A stretch of DNA of 10,023 bases from the NCBI GenBank assembly GCA_937888775.1, contig CALAQT010000565.1, forward strand, positions 1 through 10,023, written 5' to 3'. Within the stretch, counting starts at the first letter, position 1; every line of letters starts with the position of its first letter. Positions 1 to 6,114 of this stretch are shown here, in pieces. Under the pieces are notes generated by a model. It worked only from the letters and a program-made list of their open reading frames with translations, did not search any database and was not told the origin of the DNA. The translations under genes were made by a program, and so were the position numbers. The stretch is from an uncultured Actinomycetes bacterium (GTDB lineage: Bacteria > Actinomycetota > Thermoleophilia > Solirubrobacterales > Solirubrobacteraceae).

Positions 1-625
1 GTGATCGTCACCGGCTCCGCGGCCTTGCCGCTGCTGACCGGATTGTTGTTCGAATCGCCGTTATAGGTCGCGACCCAGTAGTCGGTGCCGGTCGCGGCCG
101 TCGTATACCCCTTCGAGGTCGCCACACCGCCCGACAGCGGCTCGTTCGCGTCAGTGAACAACGGCGTCCCCGTCGCGTTCGGATTGTTGTACAGGTTGAA
201 CGTCACCGTCCCCGACGGGCTATCGCCACCCGACACAGTCGCCTGATCGGCGATCGACGAACCCACCGCCGCCGACATCGGCTGCTGACTGGTCGAAATC
301 GACGGCGTCGCCGCCGTGATCGTCACCGGCTCCGCGGCCTTGCCGCTGCTGACCGGATTGTTGTTCGAATCGCCGTTATAGGTCGCGACCCAGTAGTCGG
401 TGCCGGTCGCGGCCGTCGTATACCCCTTCGAGGTCGCCACACCGCCCGACAGCGGCTCGTTCGCGTCAGTGAACAACGGCGTCCCCGTCGCGTTCGGATT
501 GTTGTACAGGTTGAACGTCACCGTCCCCGACGGGCTATCGCCACCCGACACAGTCGCCTGATCGGCGATCGACGAACCCACCGCCGCCGACATCGGCTGC
601 TGACTGGTCGAAATCGACGGCGTCG
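1..625 (-). repeat. Two tandem 315-bp repeats encoding Ig-like domains, identical over 310 bp
   Basis: Positions 1-310 and 316-625 match base for base on reading through all lines, with period 315 (105 codons), so the frame is kept. Each unit encodes an Ig-like module starting near SISTSQQPMSAAVGSS and ending near AAEPVTIT. Absence of even synonymous differences points to very recent duplication or gene conversion. The array may continue past the left edge, and its copy number could be mis-assembled. Confidence 0.9.
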
Positions 626-2042
626 GGGGCGACGAGGTCACCATCCGCACCCGCACGTTCTGCGAGTCGGCGATCAGCAGGTCCCCGCGCGCGTCGACCG
701 CTATCTCGTCCGGGGCGTTGAGCTCGGCGCTGGTGGCCGCCCCCCCGTCGCCTGAGAACCCGGCGGTGCCGTCGCCCGCGACCGTGTAGATGTCCCCCGT
801 GGTCATCGAGGACAGCCCGTACGGGCAGCCGCTCGAACACGAAGCCGACGCCACCAACCGCACGCGACTGTTTCCAGCGTCGCCGATCAGCAGATCCCCG
901 GCCGGGTCGACGCTCACACCTTCCGGGTAGTAGAGCTGGGCGCCGGTTCCCGCCCCACCGTCGCCCGAGTAACCCTGAGTGCCGTTGCCGGCGACCGTGT
1001 AGATGTCCCCCCTGGTCATCGACGGCAGCCCGTACGGGCAGCCGCTCGAACACGAAGCCCACGCCACCAACCGCACGGCACCGTTGCTTGTGTCGGCGAT
1101 CAGCAGATCACCGGCCGCGTCGACGCCTACGCCGTACGGGTTGTTGAGCCCGGCGCTGGTGGCCGCCCCCCCGTCGCCCGAGTAGCTGTAGGTGCCGTCG
1201 CCGGCGACCGTGTAGATGTCACCCCTGGTCATCGACGGCAGCCCGTACGGGCAGCCGCTCGAGCACGAACTCGCGGCGACCAACCGCACCCGACCATTTC
1301 CCACTTCGGCGATCAGCAGATCCCCATTCGCGTCGACCCCCACCCCAAACGGGTCGGAGAGCTCGGCGCTGGTGGCCGCCCCCCCGTCGCCCGAGAACCC
1401 GGCGGTGCCGTCACCCGCGACCGTGTAGATGTCCCCCTCGGTCATCGACGCAAGCCCGTACGGGCAGCCGCTCGAGCACGAGCTCCAGGCGACCAACCGC
1501 ACGCGAGCCAAGTCGCCGCCGATCAGCAGATCCCCGCTCGAGTCGACCGTGATCGCGCGCGGCCCGCCGAGCCCGGCGCTGGTGGCCGGCCCCCCGTCGC
1601 CCGAGATCCCGCCGGTGCCGTCGCCCGCGACCGTGTAGATGTCCCCTTTGGTCATCGAAGACAGCCCGTACGGGCACCCGCTCGAGCACGAAGCCGCCGC
1701 CACCAACCGCACCCGACCGTTCTCGTAGTCACCGATCAGCACATCCCCGCTCGGGTCAACCGCCACCCCGGCGTCATTGCTCAGCTCGGCGCTGGTGGCA
1801 GGGCCTCCGTCGCCCGAGAACCCGAAGGTACCGTCACCCGCGACCGTGGAGATGGTCCCAGCGGCGGCATACGCGGCGGGCGCCCCGACGAGCGCGACCG
1901 CCACGCCCACAAGCACCGCAACCAGCCACGCGAACCCGCCACCGCGCACAACGCCGAACCCCCGAGCCCGACCGGACCCAGCCTCCGTACCCACGACCGC
2001 AGCGTCGCAGCCGCGCAACCACGCGCCAATCAACTCAAACAC
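1..2042 (-). CDS. Secreted NHL-repeat propeller protein with C-terminal Ig-like repeats (partial, 3' end off the left edge)
   Basis: Continuous minus-strand frame with no stop down to the left edge, about 680 codons. Order from the N-terminus: a hydrophobic segment (FAWLVAVLVGVAVALVGAPA, then AYA-like cleavage site) that looks like a signal peptide; six NHL-type blades, each with a core like GVAVDPSGDVLIGDYENGRV; then two Ig-like repeats of 105 residues containing YWVATYNGDSNN. NHL repeats form beta-propellers, and such Ig-like repeats usually act as surface stalks, so an extracellular or wall-associated role is inferred; ligand unknown. The start is uncertain. GTG at 2042 lies about 60 nt below a good promoter but gives a long n-region. 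GTG at 1949 would place the signal peptide directly at the N-terminus, with a G-run upstream. An in-frame TAG at the -10 element limits the start to downstream of it. Blade 2 is about one residue short (LLIGGDLARVRLV). Confidence 0.85.
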   Translation of the reverse strand, partial: MFELIGAWLRGCDAAVVGTEAGSGRARGFGVVRGGGFAWLVAVLVGVAVALVGAPAAYAAAGTISTVAGDGTFGFSGDGGPATSAELSNDAGVAVDPSGDVLIGDYENGRVRLVAAASCSSGCPYGLSSMTKGDIYTVAGDGTGGISGDGGPATSAGLGGPRAITVDSSGDLLIGGDLARVRLVAWSSCSSGCPYGLASMTEGDIYTVAGDGTAGFSGDGGAATSAELSDPFGVGVDANGDLLIAEVGNGRVRLVAASSCSSGCPYGLPSMTRGDIYTVAGDGTYSYSGDGGAATSAGLNNPYGVGVDAAGDLLIADTSNGAVRLVAWASCSSGCPYGLPSMTRGDIYTVAGNGTQGYSGDGGAGTGAQLYYPEGVSVDPAGDLLIGDAGNSRVRLVASASCSSGCPYGLSSMTTGDIYTVAGDGTAGFSGDGGAATSAELNAPDEIAVDARGDLLIADSQNVRVRMVTSSPPTPSISTSQQPMSAAVGSSIADQATVSGGDSPSGTVTFNLYNNPNATGTPLFTDANEPLSGGVATSKGYTTAATGTDYWVATYNGDSNNNPVSSGKAAEPVTITAATPSISTSQQPMSAAVGSSIADQATVSGGDSPSGTVTFNLYNNPNATGTPLFTDANEPLSGGVATSKGYTTAATGTDYWVATYNGDSNNNPVSSGKAAEPVTI
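642..1859 (-). repeat. Six NHL blades with about 210-bp period
   Basis: Six blades with the consensus GD-G-T-G-F-S-G-D-G-G, A-T-S-A-E-L, then VD-x-x-G-D-L-L-I and R-V-R-L-V. The five links between successive blades each carry a conserved loop with two cysteines, SCSSGCPYGL, followed by SMT-x-GDIYTVAG (near 840, 1050, 1265, 1480 and 1690). Six blades would suffice for one closed propeller. DNA similarity between units is visibly high, for example the shared string around the GDIYTVAG codons, consistent with growth by internal duplication. Confidence 0.85.
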
Positions 2043-2108
2043 CGGTCCCACCCCGTTTCTCGTCACCGCATTAAGCAGCCCGACGACCCGTCCACGGGGC
2101 TGTCGCGG

Positions 2109-2136
2109 ACTCTATTGCGTCACGGCGGCGTGTCAA
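2109..2136 (-). promoter_or_regulatory. Sigma-70-like promoter for the NHL-repeat gene
   Basis: On the minus strand a perfect TTGACA (2136-2131) is followed after 16 bp by TAGAGT (2114-2109, 4/6 to TATAAT). It points into the NHL gene, with a predicted start of transcription near 2102 and a leader of about 60 nt to GTG 2042 or 150 nt to GTG 1949. Confidence 0.55.
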
Positions 2137-2323
2137 GTGAACCTATTTCCGATCATCGACACGCGCGAGCCGCGAGCGCGTTGGCGCATGAAGCGGTCGA
2201 AGTCTCCGACCGTCGCGTCGCAGAAGCATCGTGCTCATCCTCTGTGGTACTCGGCGCCGCGGTTCGGCACCGATGATCAGGCAGGTATCTGACCCGGCCG
2301 CCCAGGCCGCATCGGGCAACGCC

Positions 2324-2525
2324 CTATGCGACCCCGATGGGGTGGTGCTCGAGGGGCGATGGCGCTCCCGCCGTTCGGCTGCGGACGCCGGCCTTCTCGT
2401 AGACGCTCTGGATATGGTGCCCGAGGTTCTGACCGAGACGCCGAGATCGTCGGCGATCGCTTCGTTGAACCGCCGCACACGACGACGAGCAGGACTCTGA
2501 GCTCGCGCTCAGTAGGACCGGCGCG
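2324..2525 (-). pseudogene. Remnant of a LuxR-type C-terminal helix-turn-helix domain
   Basis: Three minus-strand frames together spell a LuxR/GerE DNA-binding domain: GPTERELRVLLVVVCGGS (about 2519-2465), then NEAIADDLGVSVRT (about 2465-2425), then GHHIQSVYEKAGVRSR and LEHHPIGVA ending at TAG 2326-2324. These match the family pattern LTEREVEVL, NKEIADELGVSVRTV, HHIQ-x-x-Y-x-K-AGV-x-x-R. Each junction is explained by one missing base; at the second, one G after the Thr codon would restore R-T-V-G-H-H. No N-terminal sensor, receiver or HD domain is recognisable upstream. It is a dead fragment, or an intact C-terminal part damaged by sequencing errors. Confidence 0.7.
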
Positions 2526-2801
2526 ATGATCGCCGACAGTGCTGCTGCTCGTAGAGCAAGCAGCCACGACGCACTCGCTACCGCTACATGTGTGGAGGAG
2601 CCACGCTCGCACCGGCTCGCGATGGCCACGCAGACCTGCCTTCGTTGTCGTGCGGGCACCTCATCGGCGCCCCACGGGCCCCGCTCCGCGCGGAAAACGA
2701 GGGAGCGCCCGGGAGGGCCGCTTCGATCGACCACCGGCTCTCTGCGCGTGAGCTCCTCCCAGCGCTTGTCCGAGATGAGCGCCTGAGCGCACGCAGATCG
2801 G
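2526..2801. other. Intergenic stretch without a supportable gene
   Basis: Several open frames exist on both strands, but none shows a family signature or a good ribosome binding site. On the minus strand the frame reading DKRWEELTRREPVVDRSG and onward could be the decayed upstream part of the LuxR-type gene, but I do not recognise it. Confidence 0.4.
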
Positions 2802-3344
2802 CTATTCGCGGCCTGGTTCGCCGGCAGCTAGGAAGTACGCCCGGTCCTTCGGTCTGTCGGCCGCACGCTTCGATTTGTGGATGTCGTCAAGGGCAGCCAC
2901 GAGCACGGCAATGCGAGTGCCGGCGACAGTGAGGCGCTCCGCCCGGGGCGCGAGTTCTCCGTAGCCGTCAGGGAAGCCGCTTGGGGCGAACGTGACGTCA
3001 AGCTGGCCGTGTCGCGTCGCCAGGTTCCAGACGGTGGCGGCGAGGAGGCTGCGAGGTGTGAAGTAGTCGGGTGGGAGCGGCACCCAGGCGGCCGTGTTGG
3101 CCGGATCGGTGACGAGGCGGCAGTCGAGCTCGTTCAGCGCATCAGCGAGACGCTGCAGGTTGGCCTCGTCACGGTCGGGCGTGAGATCGATGTCGAGGGT
3201 GTCGTAGCGACGGCCATGCGACTGGATGCCGGCGCCGCCTATGACGACGAACTGCACGCCGTGAGCCACCAGCGTCTTGAGGAGCGCTTCGCGCTCGGCG
3301 TCGATCGCGGGGGTCACGCGACCGGAGTCTGCTGGCTCAGCCAT
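2802..3344 (-). CDS. Nucleotidyltransferase, MNT/AbiEii-like (possible toxin of a two-gene system)
   Basis: 180 residues. The N-terminal half carries the Pol-beta nucleotidyltransferase signature: VVIGGAGIQSHG (residues about 33-44) followed by TLDIDL, the Gly-Gly motif and the Asp-x-Asp metal pair. This pattern is typical of the MNT and AbiEii/DUF6036-type proteins, whose best-known members transfer nucleotides to tRNA or proteins; the substrate here is unknown. ATG 3344 lies inside the end of the upstream gene (31-nt overlap, different frame) with AGGA about 8 nt before it, so the two genes are probably translationally coupled. The C-terminal IHKSKRAADRPKDRAY stretch is basic and resembles the conserved end of such proteins. 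An alternative is a stand-alone tRNA- or small-molecule-modifying nucleotidyltransferase. Confidence 0.75.
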   Translation of the reverse strand: MAEPADSGRVTPAIDAEREALLKTLVAHGVQFVVIGGAGIQSHGRRYDTLDIDLTPDRDEANLQRLADALNELDCRLVTDPANTAAWVPLPPDYFTPRSLLAATVWNLATRHGQLDVTFAPSGFPDGYGELAPRAERLTVAGTRIAVLVAALDDIHKSKRAADRPKDRAYFLAAGEPGRE

Positions 3345-4090
3345 TCAGCAATCCTGTCCCCCGCCGCCCGCTCGTCGGAGGCGCCCGCGGCCTCACGCTC
3401 ACGTTGGACATCGAGCACGGCTTGAAGCGCGAGCGCGTCGCGCCGGGCCGTGCGAGCGTCTGACGCGTCGGCGATTCTCAACAGGTCGATGAGTCCGGCT
3501 GCCTCGAGGGCTCCGGCCGGTGTCTCGAACGCCACCCGGTTGCGGGCAAGGTCCGCCTCGCCTGCCGTGCCCGCGGGCGTCACGTCGATGACGACGCTCA
3601 CTCCGGCGGACACGATGTGCCTGCCGCTGCGGGTCTGCCGAGCGCCCATCTGTCGAAGGCGATAGCCCACGGGGTCGACAAGCCCACATACCTCGATCGT
3701 CGACGAACCGAGCACCAGCGGCCAGCCATGGAGCGCTCCGGCGACATCGCCGATGACGAGCCCCGGCACCCCGGCGCCGGCCAACTCGGACAACGCCGCT
3801 GCGATGTCCGGCGCACCCGGAGGGGTGAGCCGCCGCACCCGCTCGAGCGGATCGAGTTCGAGCTGCATGGCGATCTGCGGCCACCAGCTGCGGTCTTCGA
3901 CCAGGAGATGTGCGTCGAGCTGCAGGCCGCAGGTGCGCGCGACCACCTCGACGTCGTTGAGGCTGACGCCGCGGTCGCCGCGTTCCCACCGCGCGATCGT
4001 GGCCTGGCGGAGGCCGAGCCGTTCGGCCAGCTGGCGCTGCGTGAGTCCCGCGCGACGCCGGGCCATCACTACGTAGTCGCCACCTCGCAT
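3314..4090 (-). CDS. XRE-family regulator fused to a degenerate nucleotidyltransferase-like domain (possible antitoxin)
   Basis: 258 residues. Residues about 9-60 form an XRE helix-turn-helix (ARRRAGLTQRQLAERLGLRQ, then ATIARWERG). The rest, from about residue 105, contains VIGDVAGALHGWPLVLGSST followed by IEV; its spacing mirrors the GG-x-A-x-x-x-HG-x-R-x-T-x-D-x-D core of nucleotidyltransferases, but the catalytic Asp pair is missing. It overlaps the downstream nucleotidyltransferase gene, so a regulator/antitoxin partner role is inferred. Start: ATG 4090 has no leader ribosome binding site and overlaps a palindrome. GAGGTGG at 4085-4079 would suit an internal GTG/ATG near 4069-4064, which removes eight residues or so and leaves the HTH intact. 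Confidence 0.75.
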   Translation of the reverse strand: MRGGDYVVMARRRAGLTQRQLAERLGLRQATIARWERGDRGVSLNDVEVVARTCGLQLDAHLLVEDRSWWPQIAMQLELDPLERVRRLTPPGAPDIAAALSELAGAGVPGLVIGDVAGALHGWPLVLGSSTIEVCGLVDPVGYRLRQMGARQTRSGRHIVSAGVSVVIDVTPAGTAGEADLARNRVAFETPAGALEAAGLIDLLRIADASDARTARRDALALQAVLDVQREREAAGASDERAAGDRIAEWLSQQTPVA

Positions 4091-4103
4091 ACCAAAATGG
4101 TAT
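4089..4103. promoter_or_regulatory. 15-bp palindrome at the XRE gene start, probable autoregulatory operator
   Basis: ATACCA-AAA-TGGTAT: perfect 6-bp arms with a 3-bp spacer, ending on the annotated ATG. Size and position are typical of sites bound by dimeric XRE repressors. TGATACCAT on the minus strand could serve as a -10 element of a nearly leaderless transcript, but no clear -35 was found. Confidence 0.5.
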
Positions 4104-4130
4104 CAGTGGTGTGTAGCGATGTGTGGACGG

Positions 4131-4155
4131 AAGTGTGGAATCCAATTCCACACTT
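4131..4155. promoter_or_regulatory. 25-bp perfect palindrome between the XRE gene and the integrase
   Basis: Arms AAGTGTGGAAT and ATTCCACACTT are exact reverse complements separated by CCA. The half-site GTGTGG also occurs at 4121-4126, 12 bp before the copy at 4133-4138, and a variant GTGTAG lies at 4111-4116, giving roughly helical-turn-scale spacing. It looks like a binding-site array for a dimeric regulator acting on the XRE operon, the integrase or both. The binding protein is not known. Confidence 0.5.
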
Positions 4156-4197
4156 GACGACCCGAAAAGCCCCGCCGCAGAAGGGGATTGGAGCGGC

Positions 4198-4268
4198 GCT
4201 CGGGCCAGACTACCCGCCCCCCACGTAGGAAAATGCAGTGCATGGGGTTCGGGTAGTCTGGCCCGAGC
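4198..4268. repeat. 19-bp perfect inverted repeat upstream of the integrase
   Basis: Left arm GCTCGGGCCAGACTACCCG (4198-4216) and right arm 4250-4268 are exact reverse complements with 33 bp between them. The interior holds a smaller palindrome, ATGCA-G-TGCAT (4233-4243), and C-run/G-run pieces that could lengthen the stem. It lies between divergent promoters, so a terminator role is not obvious. Possible roles are a regulatory hairpin, a recombination-directionality or nicking site, or the ends of a tiny non-autonomous element; no target duplication was seen. Confidence 0.75.
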
Positions 4269-4394
4269 TTGGTGTCATTGGCGTGCGGCGGGGCATACGG
4301 CGGCGGGCGTGGTGAGTGCCGGAGAAAGGTGGGGTTCGCCGAAGGTGCCGAGCAGGGTGGCATGCTGTAGGAAGTCAGACAGCGAGGAAGCAGC

Positions 4395-5507
4395 ATGGAG
4401 ATCCAGAGGCGGGTCCTGAAGGACGGGGCGGTGCGCTGGCGGGTTCGCTGGCGGCAGGGTGGGCGGTACCGGGTACAGACGTTCGACCGTAAGGGTGATG
4501 CGGTGACGTTCGGTGCTGAACTCCGGCGCCGGCAGCAGCTGGGGACGCTGACCGAGATGGACATGGGCCGGGTCACGCTCGCTGAGTACGTGGTCGGCAC
4601 TTGGTGTGAGGCGTACGCATCCCAGCTTTCGCCGAAGACGTGGATGCACTACCGGCAACTTCTGAACAAGCACATCCTGCCGTCGCTCGGTTCGCTGGAA
4701 CTTCGGGCGATCAGGCCGGAGACGATCGGACGCTGGCAGGCGGAGCGGCTCGCCGCGGGCTACGGCCGCGTCTCGGTCCGGTATGCGCTTACCCTGCTCG
4801 GAGCGATCCTCCAGCGCGCCTTCGAGAATGGCCAGATCCAGTCGAACCCCGCGCGAGCGGTGCGAAAGGCGGCGCTGCCGCGCCGCACCGAGGTCCGTCC
4901 GCTCGCGCCGGCGTCGGTCGAACGAATGCGTGCCGCGAGTTCGCCGCGCGACGCGACGTTGATCAGCGTCCTGGCGTACGCCGGCCTCAGACCCGGTGAG
5001 GCGCTGGCGCTCCAGTGGCGCGACATCCGCGAGCAGACGATCCTGGTCGAGCGCGCCATCTCGCTTGGCGAGGAGAAGGACACGAAGACGGCGGCTCATC
5101 GGACGGTGCGTGTGCTCCAGCCGCTCGCCGTCGACCTCCGAGAATGGCGGCTGAGAAGCGGCCGGCCATCCGAAACCTCGCTGATCTTCCCGTCAGCGAC
5201 CGGCGCGCCCTGGACGCTTGCGGCGTACCAGTCGTGGCGCCGGCGAGCCTTCAAGCGCGCGATCGAGGCGGCGGGGCTCGCGCACGGCCGTCCGTACGAC
5301 CTCAGGCACTCGTTCGCGTCGCTGCTGCTCCACGAGGGGCGCTCGGTGATCTACGTCGCCCGCCAGCTCGGCCACGACGCTCGACTCACGCTCAGCACCT
5401 ACGGGCACGTGATGGACGAGTTCGAGGACATGCCGCGGCTCGACGCGCAGACGGCGATTGTCAAGGCGAGGGCGGCCCTGGACGGCGCGGCCACCTCCAC
5501 CAGCTGA
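4395..5507 (+). CDS. Tyrosine recombinase/integrase of a tRNA-Ala-targeted element
   Basis: 370 residues, the usual length for element integrases. Residues 1-50 are an arm-binding region (VRWRVRWRQGGRYRVQTFDR), about 58-150 a core-binding SAM-like domain, and 165-350 the catalytic domain. Catalytic residues by motif: R199 (AGLRPGEALALQW), K231 (DTKTAAHRTV), R304 (PYDLRHSFAS), H327 (LGHDARLT) and nucleophile Y336 (STYGHV). The first position of the HxxR box is Tyr301 instead of His, a change I believe also occurs in other actinobacterial integrases. GAGGAAG about 5 nt upstream of ATG 4395 is a good ribosome binding site. The truncated tRNA gene 190 bp downstream is the likely attachment site. 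The enzyme should integrate and, with a directionality factor not seen here, excise the element. Confidence 0.92.
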   Translation: MEIQRRVLKDGAVRWRVRWRQGGRYRVQTFDRKGDAVTFGAELRRRQQLGTLTEMDMGRVTLAEYVVGTWCEAYASQLSPKTWMHYRQLLNKHILPSLGSLELRAIRPETIGRWQAERLAAGYGRVSVRYALTLLGAILQRAFENGQIQSNPARAVRKAALPRRTEVRPLAPASVERMRAASSPRDATLISVLAYAGLRPGEALALQWRDIREQTILVERAISLGEEKDTKTAAHRTVRVLQPLAVDLREWRLRSGRPSETSLIFPSATGAPWTLAAYQSWRRRAFKRAIEAAGLAHGRPYDLRHSFASLLLHEGRSVIYVARQLGHDARLTLSTYGHVMDEFEDMPRLDAQTAIVKARAALDGAATSTS

Positions 5508-5570
5508 CGCAGCCGGGCGCACCTTCGACGGCAGCCCTGCTCCCCGCCGCCCAGACGCACGCCACGCTGA

Positions 5571-5592
5571 GGGTGCACCAGGGGTGCATCAG
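5571..5592. repeat. Tandem 11-bp direct repeat between integrase and att site
   Basis: GGGTGCACCAG (5571-5581) is followed directly by GGGTGCATCAG (5582-5592), 10/11 identical. Short direct repeats between a tyrosine integrase gene and its att core are commonly arm-type binding sites of the integrase. Assignment is by position only. Confidence 0.45.
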
Positions 5593-5692
5593 ATTGTCTC
5601 GCGCCGTCCTGTCGTGTCCCCCTGTGTCCAACAGAACAATCCGATTTGCAGGGCTTTTCGAGGCACCGCGAGACACGAGTGGACAAACTGAT

Positions 5693-5738
5693 CTGCTTTG
5701 CAAGCAGGAGGTCGCCGGTTCGATCCCGGCTGGCTCCA
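5693..5738 (+). other. att site: 3' half of a tRNA-Ala(TGC) gene
   Basis: From the 5' side of the anticodon stem to the discriminator base the sequence is that of tRNA-Ala: CTGC-TTTGCAA-GCAGG with anticodon TGC at 5699-5701, variable loop AGGTC, T-stem GCCGG with loop TTCGATC and CCGGC, then acceptor strand TGGCTCC and A73 at 5738. There is no D-arm or 5' acceptor strand upstream, and the stem already deviates at 5692, so this is a fragment and not a working tRNA. A lone 3' piece next to an integrase is the classic product of integration into a tRNA gene: the intact tRNA should lie at the other end of the element, to the left, and the DNA to the right should be the chromosome that once followed the tRNA. 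Confidence 0.85.
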
Positions 5739-6114
5739 CTGAAAAGCCATGGTAATCGCCACTTTTCTCATTTACGGACCGTGAACGCCGGGACCGAGGG
5801 AAAAAGCAAGTAACTCGGTGGAGATTGTCCGGAGGGGGTTGTACCACGGGATTTGGCCGCTACTCGGAGTCGCGGTTGCTTACGTTGAACCCCCGTCCTA
5901 CGCCGCGCCCGGGTGAACGCATTTCGGCGAACTCGAGAGCGAGCTGCGCCGCGCCCACCCGGGTTCGGGACGATCGTGTCGCCGGGTGCACAAGCCTGGG
6001 CGGGCGGCGGGAGATCGCGCGACGGCTGAATCGAGGCGGCATTTTGGACGTGTGTTCGATTTTGCCGGGACGGATCGGTCAAGGGCCGGGGCTTCCCGGC
6101 CGATATACACAGCA
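5739..6114. other. Non-coding stretch downstream of the att site
   Basis: No convincing gene on either strand. Visible structure: a 6-bp inverted repeat ACCGAG/CTCGGT (5793-5798 and 5814-5819) and a 7-bp inverted repeat GGGGGTT/AACCCCC (5834-5840 and 5888-5894) enclosing a small palindrome ACTC-G-GAGT. None matches an RNA family that I recognise. A frame opening at 5986 could extend the following gene by 43 residues, but its sequence looks non-coding. Confidence 0.4.
6104..6109 (+). promoter_or_regulatory. Possible -10 element of a leaderless transcript
   Basis: TATACA ends 5 nt before ATG 6115, so transcription would start at or next to the start codon. There is no ribosome binding site there, which fits a leaderless mRNA, common in actinobacteria. 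No good -35 element was found. Confidence 0.3.

Noticed and set aside
535..1689. Arg/Gly-rich open frames of up to 175 codons on the minus strand, and matching plus-strand frames, in the NHL region
   Set aside because: They are other frames of the NHL repeats; their periodicity follows the real gene and their composition is unlike a natural protein.
642..1859. Regular repeats suggesting a CRISPR array
   Set aside because: The period is about 210 bp with conserved coding sequence throughout; there are no short repeats with unique spacers.
4163..5748. CGAAAAGCCC at 4163-4172, its exact reverse complement at 5651-5660, and GAAAAGCC at 5741-5748
   Set aside because: Tempting as integrase arm sites around the att core, but many 10-bp matches are expected by chance in 10 kb.
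5461..5847. Minus-strand frames reading EPAGIEPATSCLQ and PGSNRRPPACKAD
   Set aside because: These are antisense translations of the tRNA-Ala fragment, a well-known source of false proteins.
5986..6114. Upstream extension of the Clp-N-like gene from 5986
   Set aside because: The 43 extra residues are Arg/Gly-rich with no domain pattern and no ribosome binding site; ATG 6115 fits the domain better.
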